Below are positions 17,815-27,174 of a stretch of DNA of 64,000 nt, piece after piece. How positions within the stretch are numbered: position 1 is the stretch's first letter; every line of letters starts with the position of its first letter. The position numbers were made by a program, and so were the translations under genes. The stretch comes from Gluconobacter cadivus (GTDB lineage Bacteria > Pseudomonadota > Alphaproteobacteria > Acetobacterales > Acetobacteraceae): positions 124,001 to 188,000 of the forward strand of contig NZ_JABCQI010000005.1 of the NCBI RefSeq assembly GCF_015244745.1, given 5' to 3'. The notes under the pieces were generated by a model. That model was given only the letters and a program-made list of their open reading frames with translations, was not told where the DNA came from and did not search any database.

Positions 17815-19001
17815 CACAGAGCTCTGGTCTGCTGGAGCGGCTGCCGGATCGGAAAGGTCTGGACCGGATCTGGAGTGTCCTGCCTGAGGCCCGTCTTGTT
17901 GGCGGTTCCGTTCGTGATTTGCTCGCAGACGTTCCTGTCCATGATCTGGACCTTGCGACTCCAGAGCCTCCGGAGGACGTTCAGCATCGGCTGAAAGATG
18001 TGGGAATCCGGGTGATCGCGACCGGCTTGTCCCATGGAACGGTAACAGCGGTGCTGGATGGTGTTCCGTATGAGATCACGACCCTGCGTCGTGACGAAGA
18101 AACGGATGGACGTCACGCAGTTGTGGTCTGGACGCAGGACTGGACGGAAGATGCGGCCCGGCGCGATTTCACGATCAATGCCATGTCGCTGGATCGTCAT
18201 GATCGTCTCCATGACTATTTCGGAGGACAAGAGGATCTGAAGAATCGTCAGGTCCGTTTCGTGGGGGACGCATCGCGCCGGATTGCAGAAGACGCCTTGA
18301 GAGCACTGCGTTTCTTTCGGTTCGACGCGCGTTATGGAAACGGCAATCCTGACCGCGCTGCCTGTAAAGCCGTGTCAGAGCAACTCGGACTGATTGGGAC
18401 GCTTTCTGCCGAAAGGGTCGCGTCTGAACTTTTGAGAATACTGTCGGGTCCGCGCCTTGCGGAAACAATCGCAGCAATGGCAGCGGTCGGCCTCTTGCCG
18501 GTGATCCTGCCGAACCCGGACCCGGTGGATTTGAATCGTTTGCTGAACTGCGGTGCTCCGGAAAATCCTTTGCTCAGGTTATTCGCCCTTTGCCATAAAA
18601 GCAGCCGGGAGTTGTCTGGACGACTGAAACTTTCCAACGCAGATGCGGCAAGAATTGAAGTTTGGGCTTCAGACAGACCGGTTTTGTCTCTGAGCATGTC
18701 TGACGATGACCTGAGACGGCTACGCGCGGAGCAGGAGTTGGATCCGCTTGTGGAGCGGAACTGGCTACAACAGGCCCGTCTCGTGGGCGGACCTGACAGC
18801 ACCTGGGATCGGTTTCGCTCCAGATTGCAGGCGCTGCCACAGCCGCAGTTCCCGTTATCGGGCAAGGATGCTCTTGCTCAGGGGATCCTGCCGGGGCCGG
18901 GAATGGGGCAGTGGCTGAAAAAAGGCCGGGACTGGTGGATGGCGCAGGGATGTCTGCCGGATCGGGCGCAGTGTCTGGCCTATCTTGCCGGATATCCGTG
19001 A
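17811..19001 (+). CDS. cca: CCA tRNA nucleotidyltransferase / poly(A) polymerase family
   Basis: Adds or repairs the 3' CCA end of tRNAs. The nucleotidyltransferase signature is complete: GGSVRD at residues 31-36, the metal-binding DLD at 45-47 in VHDLDLAT, and the following RRDFTINAM near residues 115-123. The FVGDASRRIAEDALRALRFF stretch is the neck-domain signature. The 396-residue length is normal for alphaproteobacterial enzymes without an HD domain. The ATG overlaps the DUF1285 stop. Confidence 0.95.
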   Translation: MTQSSGLLERLPDRKGLDRIWSVLPEARLVGGSVRDLLADVPVHDLDLATPEPPEDVQHRLKDVGIRVIATGLSHGTVTAVLDGVPYEITTLRRDEETDGRHAVVVWTQDWTEDAARRDFTINAMSLDRHDRLHDYFGGQEDLKNRQVRFVGDASRRIAEDALRALRFFRFDARYGNGNPDRAACKAVSEQLGLIGTLSAERVASELLRILSGPRLAETIAAMAAVGLLPVILPNPDPVDLNRLLNCGAPENPLLRLFALCHKSSRELSGRLKLSNADAARIEVWASDRPVLSLSMSDDDLRRLRAEQELDPLVERNWLQQARLVGGPDSTWDRFRSRLQALPQPQFPLSGKDALAQGILPGPGMGQWLKKGRDWWMAQGCLPDRAQCLAYLAGYP

Positions 19002-19046
19002 GATCGCGGTTTCGTCCTTTTCGCAAGGTTTGCTACACCCCCGGAC

Positions 19047-20801
19047 ATGACGAAAACCACAGCCCTTGATACGGACAGCCGCGTCCTGATGAAACGCATC
19101 TGGCGCGAGGAAATGCGCCAGCATGTGGGACGGATCATTTCCGTCGTTGTTCTGACCGTTCTGATGGCCGCGCTGACCGCGCTTTATCCCGCCGTCATCA
19201 AGCGGGCCGTGGACATGTTTGCGGCGCATGATTCCCGGATCCTGTATCAGGTCCCGGCTCTTGTCGTGCTTGTGACCGGACTCAAGGCCGCGTCTCAGTA
19301 TGGGCAGACGATTGCCGTGCAGGGGCTGGTTCTGGCGGTGATCCGGGGATTGCAGTCCCGCATGTTTGCTCATTCGCTCCAGGCAGATGTCTCGACGATT
19401 GAAAAGGACGCGCCTGCCAAATGGGCCGCCCGCTTTACGACCGATGCCATCTCGATCCGCGAGGCTATGATCCGTGTGGTCAACGCGCTCGGAGACGCTG
19501 TGACGGTGGTGGGGCTGGTGATTTCCATGATCGTGACGGACTGGGAACTGAGTCTGATCGCACTCGTGCTGTATCCGGTTGCGGCTGTCCCCATCCAGAA
19601 GCTGGGCAAAAAAGTGCGCCGTGCTTCGGGCGGCATGCAGGAGCAGATTGGCGAAACCTCGGCGCTGTTGAACGAAAGTTTCGCTCTGGCCCGGCAGATC
19701 CGTATCTACCGTATGGAAGACCGGGAAAGCACGCGGGTCGATCATTCCCTTGATCTGCTGCATTCCGCATTTCTGCGCATTGCCAAAGGCCGTGCCCGCG
19801 TCGATCCGGTGCTTGAAGTTTTGGGTGGTGCAGCCGTGGCTGCCGTGCTGGGGTTTGCGGGCTGGCGGGCGGCGCAGGGCGGTGCGACGCTCGGAGATTT
19901 TACTGCGTTTATTGCAGCTCTTCTGACTGCGTCTCGGCCCATCCGGGCGCTGGGCTCGCTCAACACCGCTCTTCAGGAAGGTTTGGCCGGACTGTCGCGT
20001 GTTTTCGCGGTGATTGATGAACCTCCTGCCGTGATGGAGCGGGCCGGTGCAAAACCTTTGCCAGCTGGTAAGGGACATCTGGTGTTCGAGCAGGCCGGTT
20101 ATCGTTATGAAGATGGTCGGGTCGCGTTGCGGGGCCTGACTTTCGACGTGCAGCCCGGAAAAACCGTGGCGCTTGTCGGGCCTAGCGGGGCCGGAAAATC
20201 CACGGCTCTGTCCCTGATCCCGCGTCTGCATGATGTGAGTGAAGGGAGTATTCAACTGGAAGGCGTGGATCTGCGTGATCTGACGCTCTCATCCCTTCGT
20301 GATGCCATCGCCTATGTCAGTCAGGACACAACCCTGTTTGACATGTCCCTGATCGAGAATATCTGGATCGGGCGACCGTCAGCGTCGCGGGATGAGGTTG
20401 AAAAGGCATGCGCCATGGCGGCGGTCGATTTTCTCGATAATCTGCCAGCGGGACTGGAAACGCGGGTGGGGCCGGGCGGACGTCGACTATCGGGCGGTCA
20501 GCGTCAGCGCGTGGCACTGGCCCGCGCTCTGCTTCGCAACCCGCGGGTGCTTCTGCTTGATGAGGCGACGAGCGCGCTGGATTCCGAAAGTGAAGCGCGA
20601 GTTCAGAAAGCCTTGGCCAATCTGCGCTCGGGCCGCACGACCGTAATTGTGGCGCACCGGCTTTCAACGGTTCAGGCGGCGGATCTCATCGTCGTTATGG
20701 ATCATGGTGCCGTCGTCGAAGCGGGCACGCATGCGGAACTTCTCAGACAGGACGGTCTTTATGCGCGGCTGGTACGAACCCAGTCTTTGGCGGCGGCCTG
20801 A
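19047..20801 (+). CDS. ABC exporter, MsbA/LmrA type (fused permease and ATPase)
   Basis: A 584-residue half-transporter. Residues 1-325 hold six expected membrane helices (starting near 28-50), residues 345-584 the ATPase: Walker A GPSGAGKST (378-386), the signature LSGGQRQRVALARALL near 483, Walker B VLLLDEATSALDSE, and the H-loop VAHRLSTV. It would work as a homodimer. Lipid A flippase MsbA is the nearest well-known relative, but drug or lipid substrates cannot be told apart from sequence. It follows cca by 45 bases and its last 43 coding bases overlap the 3' end of rppH on the opposite strand. Confidence 0.93.
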   Translation: MTKTTALDTDSRVLMKRIWREEMRQHVGRIISVVVLTVLMAALTALYPAVIKRAVDMFAAHDSRILYQVPALVVLVTGLKAASQYGQTIAVQGLVLAVIRGLQSRMFAHSLQADVSTIEKDAPAKWAARFTTDAISIREAMIRVVNALGDAVTVVGLVISMIVTDWELSLIALVLYPVAAVPIQKLGKKVRRASGGMQEQIGETSALLNESFALARQIRIYRMEDRESTRVDHSLDLLHSAFLRIAKGRARVDPVLEVLGGAAVAAVLGFAGWRAAQGGATLGDFTAFIAALLTASRPIRALGSLNTALQEGLAGLSRVFAVIDEPPAVMERAGAKPLPAGKGHLVFEQAGYRYEDGRVALRGLTFDVQPGKTVALVGPSGAGKSTALSLIPRLHDVSEGSIQLEGVDLRDLTLSSLRDAIAYVSQDTTLFDMSLIENIWIGRPSASRDEVEKACAMAAVDFLDNLPAGLETRVGPGGRRLSGGQRQRVALARALLRNPRVLLLDEATSALDSESEARVQKALANLRSGRTTVIVAHRLSTVQAADLIVVMDHGAVVEAGTHAELLRQDGLYARLVRTQSLAAA

Positions 20802-21271
20802 AACAGGGCCGCCAGTTCTGGGATTAATGCGACATACAGGTCTTTCTTGAAGCCCAGATCGCGTTCCAGAACGTCGTTCGGTGCAACCCATTCCCAGCAG
20901 TCGAATTCCGCTGGCTCATGAAGGTCCAGCCGAATATCGGAGTCCTGTCCTTCATACCCCATCACGAACCACTTCTGGGTCTGCCCCCGGAAGCGGCCAC
21001 CCAGCGCTTTGCCGATCAGGGCAGATGGCAGATCATAGGACAGCCACCCCTCACGTTCGGCAAGAATGCGGGCGTTGCTTGTGCCGATTTCTTCGCCCAT
21101 CTCTCTTATGGCGGCTGTTTCGGGCGTCTCGCCCTCATCGATCCCACCTTGCGGGCACTGCCAGACGCGCCCCGGAAGATCTGTCCGGCAGGCGATGAAC
21201 AGCTTGCCCTCCCGATTAAAGAGCGCAATTCCGACATTCGGACGATAGGGCAGGGTCATGCAATCGCTCAT
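20759..21271 (-). CDS. rppH: RNA pyrophosphohydrolase
   Basis: Nudix hydrolase that removes pyrophosphate from the 5' end of mRNA and so starts decay. The full Nudix box spans residues 42-63 (GGIDEGETPETAAIREMGEE and IG). YRPNVGIALFNREGKLF at the start and GQTQKWFVM in the middle are typical of RppH. The 170-residue length is usual. The ATG overlaps the stop of the preceding deacetylase gene (ATGA). Convergent with the ABC exporter. Confidence 0.95.
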   Translation of the reverse strand: MSDCMTLPYRPNVGIALFNREGKLFIACRTDLPGRVWQCPQGGIDEGETPETAAIREMGEEIGTSNARILAEREGWLSYDLPSALIGKALGGRFRGQTQKWFVMGYEGQDSDIRLDLHEPAEFDCWEWVAPNDVLERDLGFKKDLYVALIPELAALFQAAAKDWVRTSRA

Positions 21272-22428
21272 AAAGGGGCAACCGGACTGGAAGATAGCAG
21301 ATTGGCGGCCTGATCGTTTGCAATGCCGCTATCGACGAAACTGGACGGCGGCACCAGAACAAAGCGGCCTGCCGCCGGGCCTTTGAGCCAGTTTGCAAGA
21401 CGGTCGATCATGACGGGGGTGACAGGACCGACCATCAACAGAATTTTCGTGGGCTTTCCGTCCTGGGGCAGTAGAGCGGCAAGACGGCTGTCCAGAGTGG
21501 CCGCGTCCGTGTCGCCATCAATCCAGGCCGTCGCGGTCATGCCGCGTGTACGGCGACCATCCTGTGCAGAGCCAGCCAGATAAAAAAGCCCTTTACTGCT
21601 GATGAAACTGGCAATCGGAGCAAAATCCGGCGAGGTCGCATATCCGCCACCCGGCTGATCGTCTCCGTTTTCAGAAGCGTCCGTCAAGCCTTCTGCGCCT
21701 GTTGCTCTGGACAGACACCATTCCAGTTCACGTTGATCATCGGCGGCGGAGTTGCCATATCCCAGTGCGTGCGGGCCTTCATCGACGCGTTCGGGGTGTG
21801 CGCTCTGCATCGGAAGCGTGACATAGACTTCACGATGGCTGGCATGGGCGCGGGCAATAATGTCGCCGATATTGCTTACATAAGGCGAAATCCCGACCGC
21901 GACCGGGGCTGGAATGCGCGAAAGGACGTCGTAGGTCAGCGCGTCGGAATAGCCAAAACCCTGAAGCACGATTGCAATGGCGGTTTGGTCCGCCGGAACT
22001 GTGGGTGGAGGCGGTCTGACGACGGCTGCTGGACTGGCGGCGGCAGGCGACGGCACCGACGGCAGGGCCTGCTGCATCACGGCGGTTGAGGGTGCTGCCA
22101 ATGTGGGCGGAACGGCTTTGGCGGGAATGACTGTCGGTGCAGCAACCGGCGTTGCAGGTTGCTGCACCTCAGATGGACTGACAGAACGGACTGCCTCTTT
22201 CGGCACCGGTGTGGAGACGATTGAGGAAGCGTTCTGTGCAGGTGGAGCTTCCGGTCGTGCCGGGGGAGTAGTTTTTGCCAGAACGACGGGTTTCTGTTGA
22301 TGGAACAGGAGCGCCGCCGCTCCTGCCCCTCCTGCGAGAAGGACGGCCCAGAACGCGATCAGAAGGCGTCCGATAACGGGAAGTCGTTGCCAGAGCCCTG
22401 CACGGCTGGAGGCGGGACGGTTCTGCAC
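21268..22428 (-). CDS. Divergent polysaccharide deacetylase family protein (DUF610/YibQ type)
   Basis: A 386-residue protein. One N-terminal membrane segment (about 18-42), then a Pro/Ala/Val-rich linker to about residue 145, then the YibQ-like NodB-fold domain (TAIAIVLQGFGYSDALTYDV onward; VYVTLPMQ and the closing LPPSSFVDSGI). Catalytic metal-binding residues of true deacetylases are not obvious. GTG start at 22428, with AAGGA upstream. It lies in the conserved gene block behind envC and ctpA, suggesting a role in cell-envelope remodelling, which remains inference. Confidence 0.87.
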   Translation of the reverse strand: MQNRPASSRAGLWQRLPVIGRLLIAFWAVLLAGGAGAAALLFHQQKPVVLAKTTPPARPEAPPAQNASSIVSTPVPKEAVRSVSPSEVQQPATPVAAPTVIPAKAVPPTLAAPSTAVMQQALPSVPSPAAASPAAVVRPPPPTVPADQTAIAIVLQGFGYSDALTYDVLSRIPAPVAVGISPYVSNIGDIIARAHASHREVYVTLPMQSAHPERVDEGPHALGYGNSAADDQRELEWCLSRATGAEGLTDASENGDDQPGGGYATSPDFAPIASFISSKGLFYLAGSAQDGRRTRGMTATAWIDGDTDAATLDSRLAALLPQDGKPTKILLMVGPVTPVMIDRLANWLKGPAAGRFVLVPPSSFVDSGIANDQAANLLSSSPVAPL

Positions 22429-22446
22429 GATCCGGGATGTCCTTAG

Positions 22447-23904
22447 TTAGTGATGTGCTTCGGGCGGTTTGGGGGCAGCAGGAGCGGCAGCTTTGACCTC
22501 GGTTGCCGGGGCTGTCGCAGGAGCCGGATTTGAAATGCCTGCCATAGCGTTGACGACCTTGATCGCTTGCTGAAGCTGGAAATCCGTCGCGGGCTTCGTC
22601 GCGTCAAATGCGGGCCAGTTGGCATCCGGCATTTTGGGAATGGATTTCGCAATCGGCGGAATATCCGTGCGTGGTGTTTCGGTCGTCCGGTTGCCACCGA
22701 TATTCGTCAGGATGTGAGACAGATCCGCTTCACGATATCCGTAAGAATCGTCGTCCTTCGTTTCGGAGACAGGGATATCGGGGGTGATCCCAAGGCCCTG
22801 AATGGAACGGCCGGATGGCGTATAGTAGCGGGCTGTTGTCAGGCGGACTGCGCCCTGATCTCCGATTGGGATCAGGGTCTGGACCGAGCCTTTACCGAAA
22901 GTCTTTTCGCCGAGGATGATGGCGCGGTGATGGTCCTTCAGCGCGCCAGCCACGATTTCACTGGCCGAGGCCGAACCGCCATTCGTCAGAACGACGATCG
23001 GCAGGCCATTGGTGATGTCCGTGCCTTTCGCATCCCAGCGCTGGTTGTTTTCCGCATGACGACCGCGAATGGAGACGATTTCTCCGTCCTTGATGAAATC
23101 GTCCGCGACCGCGATGGCCTGGTCGAGCTTGCCGCCCGGATTGGAACGCAGGTCGAGGATGATCCCGGTCAGCTTGCCACCGGGAGTTTTGGCCGCTTCT
23201 GCCTTGAGTTTGTCGAACGCGGCATGCATGGCGCCTTCAAGATCGTCATCGAATTCGGTCAGACGGATATAGCCCGTGCTGCCGTAGAGAGCAGATTTTA
23301 CGATCTGGACATGGACGATTTCGCGCGTCATGTCGAAGGTCAGGGTCTTGCCGGTCTTGGGGCGCACGACTGTCAGGCTGATTTTGGTACCCGGATCGCC
23401 GCGCATCTTGCGGACGGCCTGATCGAGCGTCAGGTCATCAATGCTCTTGTGGTCGACCATCGTGATGAAATCGCCTGGCTGGATGCCAGCGCGTGCGGCA
23501 GGGGTGCCGTCGATCGGGGAGACGACACGGACATGGCCGGATTCACCCTGAACCTGCAGGCCCAGACCGCCAAACTTGCCCGAAATCTCGGTCTGCATGT
23601 CGTGGAACTGGGCTGCGGTCATGTAGGAGGAATGGGGGTCGAGATTGCCGACCATGCCATCCAGCGCGTTGTTGATGAGGTCCTTGTCGGACACGGGGTG
23701 GACGTATTCCGCCTTCACCACGTCCATGACCGTTCCCAGCAGCGTCAGCAGGCGGACGGTTTCCGCGCTGTTGTCATGAGAAATCTCACGGGCGAAGGCT
23801 GCGCCCGGAAAGTCGCTGGAGCCAGCAAGACGCAGGGCGCCCGGTCCGACAGCCAGTCCGGCCAGAAAGGCGGTGCCCAGCAACAGGCCACTGCGAAACT
23901 TCAT
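22447..23904 (-). CDS. ctpA: Carboxyl-terminal processing protease, S41 family
   Basis: Periplasmic serine protease of the CtpA/Prc type, often acting on cell-wall hydrolases. The chosen ATG at 23904 has GGAG upstream and opens a signal peptide (KFRSGLLLGTAFLAGLAVGP). A PDZ domain lies near residues 90-180 (GIQPGDFITMVDHKSIDDLT). The Ser-Lys dyad is visible: serine in NGGSASASEIVAGALKD and lysine in LGEKTFGKGSVQT. The C-terminal tail is Ala/Pro-rich. The neighbours (EnvC-like upstream, deacetylase downstream) match the usual alphaproteobacterial order. Confidence 0.95.
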   Translation of the reverse strand: MKFRSGLLLGTAFLAGLAVGPGALRLAGSSDFPGAAFAREISHDNSAETVRLLTLLGTVMDVVKAEYVHPVSDKDLINNALDGMVGNLDPHSSYMTAAQFHDMQTEISGKFGGLGLQVQGESGHVRVVSPIDGTPAARAGIQPGDFITMVDHKSIDDLTLDQAVRKMRGDPGTKISLTVVRPKTGKTLTFDMTREIVHVQIVKSALYGSTGYIRLTEFDDDLEGAMHAAFDKLKAEAAKTPGGKLTGIILDLRSNPGGKLDQAIAVADDFIKDGEIVSIRGRHAENNQRWDAKGTDITNGLPIVVLTNGGSASASEIVAGALKDHHRAIILGEKTFGKGSVQTLIPIGDQGAVRLTTARYYTPSGRSIQGLGITPDIPVSETKDDDSYGYREADLSHILTNIGGNRTTETPRTDIPPIAKSIPKMPDANWPAFDATKPATDFQLQQAIKVVNAMAGISNPAPATAPATEVKAAAPAAPKPPEAHH

Positions 23905-24032
23905 GTGATCTCCATCCTCGGGCACGAAGGAACCTGCTGGCCGACGGTGCTCCGCAGGGAGACTAGGCCGGTTCAGGTTGCCAAATTACTAAGATACGAT
24001 CCTACAAGGTCAGACGCTCTCGGCAAACCGGC

Positions 24033-25325
24033 TCAGAGGAAAGGTGCCGGGCTGACCACCTGTGCGCCGTGGCGGAGCTGGACGAACAGCATCCCTTCCG
24101 CCGCAGGCATCTGGCCGAGTGTGGCAGCTTTCCTGATGCTTTGGCCACCCGAAACAGTGAGTTGGCCCAGTCCTGACAGCACGAAACGATAGTTGCGTCC
24201 GCAATCGAGGATCAGCATTTGCCCAAAAGAGCGGAAAGGACCGGCAAATTCGACTCGGCCCGTACAGGGAGCCTGTACGGGGGCAGAAGAGAGGGCGGCA
24301 TAGGTAATACCGGTGGCCGGACCGGCTTCTGTTGCCTGCCCCCAGCGGATCGCCACATGGCCCGGAACCGGGGCGTGGCCGCCGGTGCTGGAAACGCCCT
24401 GTCCGGCGGAGGAGAGTGACTGGGCCTGTGAGCGCGCATGACGGGCACGTTCGAATTCGTGCTGGCGGGCGAGAGCTGCGGCTTCTTTTTCAAGTTCGGC
24501 GCGGGCCTGTGCTTCCTGTTGTACCAGACTGGTAATTTCCGAAGAAAGTTCCGCTGCGGCCTGCATGGCGTCGGCAACGGCTTTGCGGGCTTTTTGCGCG
24601 CCCTGATCTGCGACGGCTTCCTGATGTGCGGCAATTCGGGTCCGGGTGGCAGCGGTATTGCGTTCATGCGTCTGCTGCGTCAGCAGGTCCGAAAGTTTTT
24701 TCTGTTGCTGTTCCAGATCGCTGCCGATGGCATGGAGTTCGTCTTCGCGGGACTGAAGGGTCTGGGCGCGCTGTTGGGTGAGTTGGGAAAAGCCGCCGAG
24801 AATGGACAGGGCGGTGACGCTTTCAGATGCTGTTTCCGGAGATGCCAGCAATGCTGCGTCAGGCGCGATGGACAGGCGCGCTGCGATGGGGAGCAGGGGG
24901 TGCAGGGCGGCGTTCTGTTGCCGGATGTCGGCCTGTACGGCTGTCCGTTTTTTTTTCAGCTCTGAGATGTTGGCCTGTAGAGTCTGGATGCGGCTTTGGG
25001 TGCTGTCCATGGCGGACTGCGCCGTATGGGTCTGGGCGGTGTAGGCGAGCGTCCGGGCTGTGTCCTGCCTGGCTTTTGCCTCGGCCTGCGCCGATGCGAT
25101 CTGTTTGGCGCGCAGGGTTGCGGCTTCTGCGGCCTGTTGTTGTTCCAGCGCGCGACGTGCGGCCTGCGCGCGGGCGAGGGCTTTCTGCCCCGCGCTCGGC
25201 GCTGTTGCCGTTGATTTGGCAGGATGGTGGTGTGCCGCATGATGCGCTGTCGCCCAGTGGGGCGACAGGAGCAGGGCAAGCGGCAGGATGTGTCGTGGAT
25301 CAGGGGCTTTCAAGCAGGGAGACAC
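24033..25325 (-). CDS. EnvC-like murein hydrolase activator with degenerate LytM domain
   Basis: A 430-residue periplasmic protein. A short hydrophobic N-terminus (ILPLALLLSPHWA) acts as export signal; residues about 40-290 are long Ala/Gln/Glu-rich coiled coils, and the last 110 residues resemble a LytM (M23) domain (VQAPCTGRVEFAGPFRSFGQ, then MLILDCGRNYRFVLSGLGQL). The zinc-binding HxxxD and HxH motifs of active peptidases are missing (the last reads FVQLRHG), as expected for an EnvC-type activator of amidases. The start is uncertain: GTG at 25325 lies inside the end of gpmI; a TTG at 25313 is an alternative. Confidence 0.85.
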   Translation of the reverse strand: MSPCLKAPDPRHILPLALLLSPHWATAHHAAHHHPAKSTATAPSAGQKALARAQAARRALEQQQAAEAATLRAKQIASAQAEAKARQDTARTLAYTAQTHTAQSAMDSTQSRIQTLQANISELKKKRTAVQADIRQQNAALHPLLPIAARLSIAPDAALLASPETASESVTALSILGGFSQLTQQRAQTLQSREDELHAIGSDLEQQQKKLSDLLTQQTHERNTAATRTRIAAHQEAVADQGAQKARKAVADAMQAAAELSSEITSLVQQEAQARAELEKEAAALARQHEFERARHARSQAQSLSSAGQGVSSTGGHAPVPGHVAIRWGQATEAGPATGITYAALSSAPVQAPCTGRVEFAGPFRSFGQMLILDCGRNYRFVLSGLGQLTVSGGQSIRKAATLGQMPAAEGMLFVQLRHGAQVVSPAPFL

Positions 25326-26832
25326 CCGTCATTGCGTCAGGCTGCCTGATATTCATGAGAGCCAACATGGTCGGGGCGAGATCCGCCAGACGGCCGTCAT
25401 GAATGGTTTTGCCGTCTGCATGGGCCAGAATGACGGGCACGACATTCAGGGTGTGGGACGTATGGGCACCGCCCGTTACGGGGTCCCGCATGGTTTCGCA
25501 ATTGCCGTGATCCGCTGTTACGAGCAGGGCTCCGCCTGCTTTGACAATGGCGTCATTGATGCGGCCCAGCCCCTGATCGACCGTTTCGCAGGCCTTGATG
25601 GCGGCGGGCAGGGAGCCTGTGTGGCCGACCATGTCCGGATTGGCGAAATTCAGGACGATCATGTCGAACTTGCCGCTCTCGATGGCGGCAACAGCCTTGT
25701 CCGTCAGTTCAGGTGCGGACATTTCGGGCTGAAGGTCATAGGTCGCGACCTTGGGGGACGGGACCAGAATACGCTCCTCACCCTCGAACTGGACTTCGCG
25801 GCCACCGTTGAGGAAGTAGGTGACGTGCGGATATTTTTCCGTCTCCGCCATGCGGAGCTGCGTTTTGCCCGCTTTGGCCACCACATCTCCCAGCAGATCG
25901 TCGAGCGGCACCTTGGAGAACAGGACGCTCATGTAAGGGGCAAGATGGTCGGAGTATCGGGACATGCCGCAGACGGACGCGAATTTTATCTTCCGTCCGC
26001 TGTCATATTCCGCAAAATCCGGAAGAACCAGAACGTCCAGAAGCTGGCGGATACGGTCTGCGCGGAAATTGCAGGAGAGGATGCCGTCTCCGTCCTTCAT
26101 TCCAGCGTAATCGCCCAGAACGGTGGGAAGAACGAATTCATCGCCTTTGTCGCTGTCGTAACTGGCCCGAAGAGCGGAGAGCGCATCCGGAGCGTGAGGC
26201 CCCTTCGCATCTCGGATGGCCGCGACGGCTAGGTCAACACGCTCCCAGCGGCGATCGCGGTCCATGGCGTAGTAGCGGCCGCTGAGTGTGGCAACTTTTA
26301 CGGTGTCTGGCAGGTCTGTCAGGAATTTACCGATGAACTCCTCACCGGAACGCGGCGCGGTATCACGACCATCGCTGAAGATGTGAACAGCGACGGGAAC
26401 GCCTGCTGCGCTGACGATTTTGGCCAGTGCCACAACATGATCCTGATGGGCATGGACGCCGCCGGGCGAGATCAGGCCCATGAGGTGGCAGGTTCCGCCC
26501 GAGGCTTTTAGCGCCGCAATATGATCCAGAAGGACGGGGTTCTGGGCCAGCGATCCATCCCGGGCGCTGCGGGAAATGCGGGGCAGTTCCTGCATCACGA
26601 CGCGACCGGCGCCGATATTCAGATGGCCGACTTCGGAATTGCCCATCTGGCCGTCCGGAAGGCCAACATCCTCGCCGGATGTTTTCAGAAACGCATGCGG
26701 GCTGGTGGCCCAGAGCGTGTCGAATGTCGGGGTATTGGCGAGGCGGACTGCGTTGTCGGAGTCATCTTCACGCCAGCCGAAGCCGTCGAGAATGACCAGC
26801 ATGACGGGGCGGGGCGTTGAGGATGCAGACAT
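25300..26832 (-). CDS. gpmI: 2,3-bisphosphoglycerate-independent phosphoglycerate mutase
   Basis: Interconverts 3- and 2-phosphoglycerate using manganese. The metal- and phosphate-binding residues are seen: D16 in VILDGFGWRE, the nucleophile S66 in GQMGNSEVGH, and the second metal site in VTADHGNCE near residue 450. The 510-residue length is normal. The ATG at 26832 follows a purine-rich CCTTCAGGAGACTGTC-type leader (AGGAG on the minus strand). It heads the gpmI-envC-ctpA-deacetylase-rppH block and overlaps the envC-like gene by 26 bases. Confidence 0.96.
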   Translation of the reverse strand: MSASSTPRPVMLVILDGFGWREDDSDNAVRLANTPTFDTLWATSPHAFLKTSGEDVGLPDGQMGNSEVGHLNIGAGRVVMQELPRISRSARDGSLAQNPVLLDHIAALKASGGTCHLMGLISPGGVHAHQDHVVALAKIVSAAGVPVAVHIFSDGRDTAPRSGEEFIGKFLTDLPDTVKVATLSGRYYAMDRDRRWERVDLAVAAIRDAKGPHAPDALSALRASYDSDKGDEFVLPTVLGDYAGMKDGDGILSCNFRADRIRQLLDVLVLPDFAEYDSGRKIKFASVCGMSRYSDHLAPYMSVLFSKVPLDDLLGDVVAKAGKTQLRMAETEKYPHVTYFLNGGREVQFEGEERILVPSPKVATYDLQPEMSAPELTDKAVAAIESGKFDMIVLNFANPDMVGHTGSLPAAIKACETVDQGLGRINDAIVKAGGALLVTADHGNCETMRDPVTGGAHTSHTLNVVPVILAHADGKTIHDGRLADLAPTMLALMNIRQPDAMTGVSLLESP

Positions 26833-26901
26833 GACAGTCTCCTGAAGGGAAAGAAGGAGGGAACTGCCGTCCATCATGCCACCATTCCCCGCAAATGCGA
26901 A

Positions 26902-26922
26902 CGCCCGCCATGAAGGCGGGCG
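26902..26922 (-). terminator. Hairpin downstream of csbD, weak terminator candidate
   Basis: CGCCCGCC (26902-26909) pairs with GGCGGGCG (26915-26922) around a five-base loop. No T-tract follows on the minus strand, so termination would be inefficient or factor-assisted. Confidence 0.4.
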
Positions 26923-26946
26923 CTGCATTGTGATCGGAGGCAGGGC

Positions 26947-27138
26947 TCAGAGTTTGTCGATACCGCTTTTGACAGTATCCTTGGCGTCACCGACGCCCTT
27001 CTGGACCTTTCCCTTGAGGTTTTGGGCGATACCCTCAGCCTCAAGCTTCTCATCGTTCGTCACGTGGCCGACTTCTTCCTTGATCTTGCCCGTCACCTGA
27101 TTGGCAACGCCTTTGATCTTGTCTTCGATGGAACTCAT
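26947..27138 (-). CDS. CsbD-family general stress protein
   Basis: A 63-residue hydrophilic protein, close to the classic soluble CsbD size: MSSIEDKIKGVANQVTGKIK followed by a second helix GIAQNLKGKVQKGVGDAKDT. The ATG at 27138 has AAGGATCC upstream; 16 extra in-frame residues upstream are unlikely because they lack a ribosome site. This is the second CsbD gene in the window. A near-match to the EcfG promoter lies just upstream. Confidence 0.88.
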   Translation of the reverse strand: MSSIEDKIKGVANQVTGKIKEEVGHVTNDEKLEAEGIAQNLKGKVQKGVGDAKDTVKSGIDKL

Positions 27139-27174
27139 GACCGGATCCTTCCGTCTTGATGTTGTGCAGATATT

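Noticed and set aside
18855-20255. About 465-codon open frame on the minus strand across the ABC exporter
   Set aside because: Antisense to a gene with full ABC motifs; composition is His/Arg/Gln-rich and not protein-like.
22567-24192. About 540-codon open frame on the plus strand across ctpA
   Set aside because: Antisense shadow of ctpA and the gap before the envC-like gene; no family motif.
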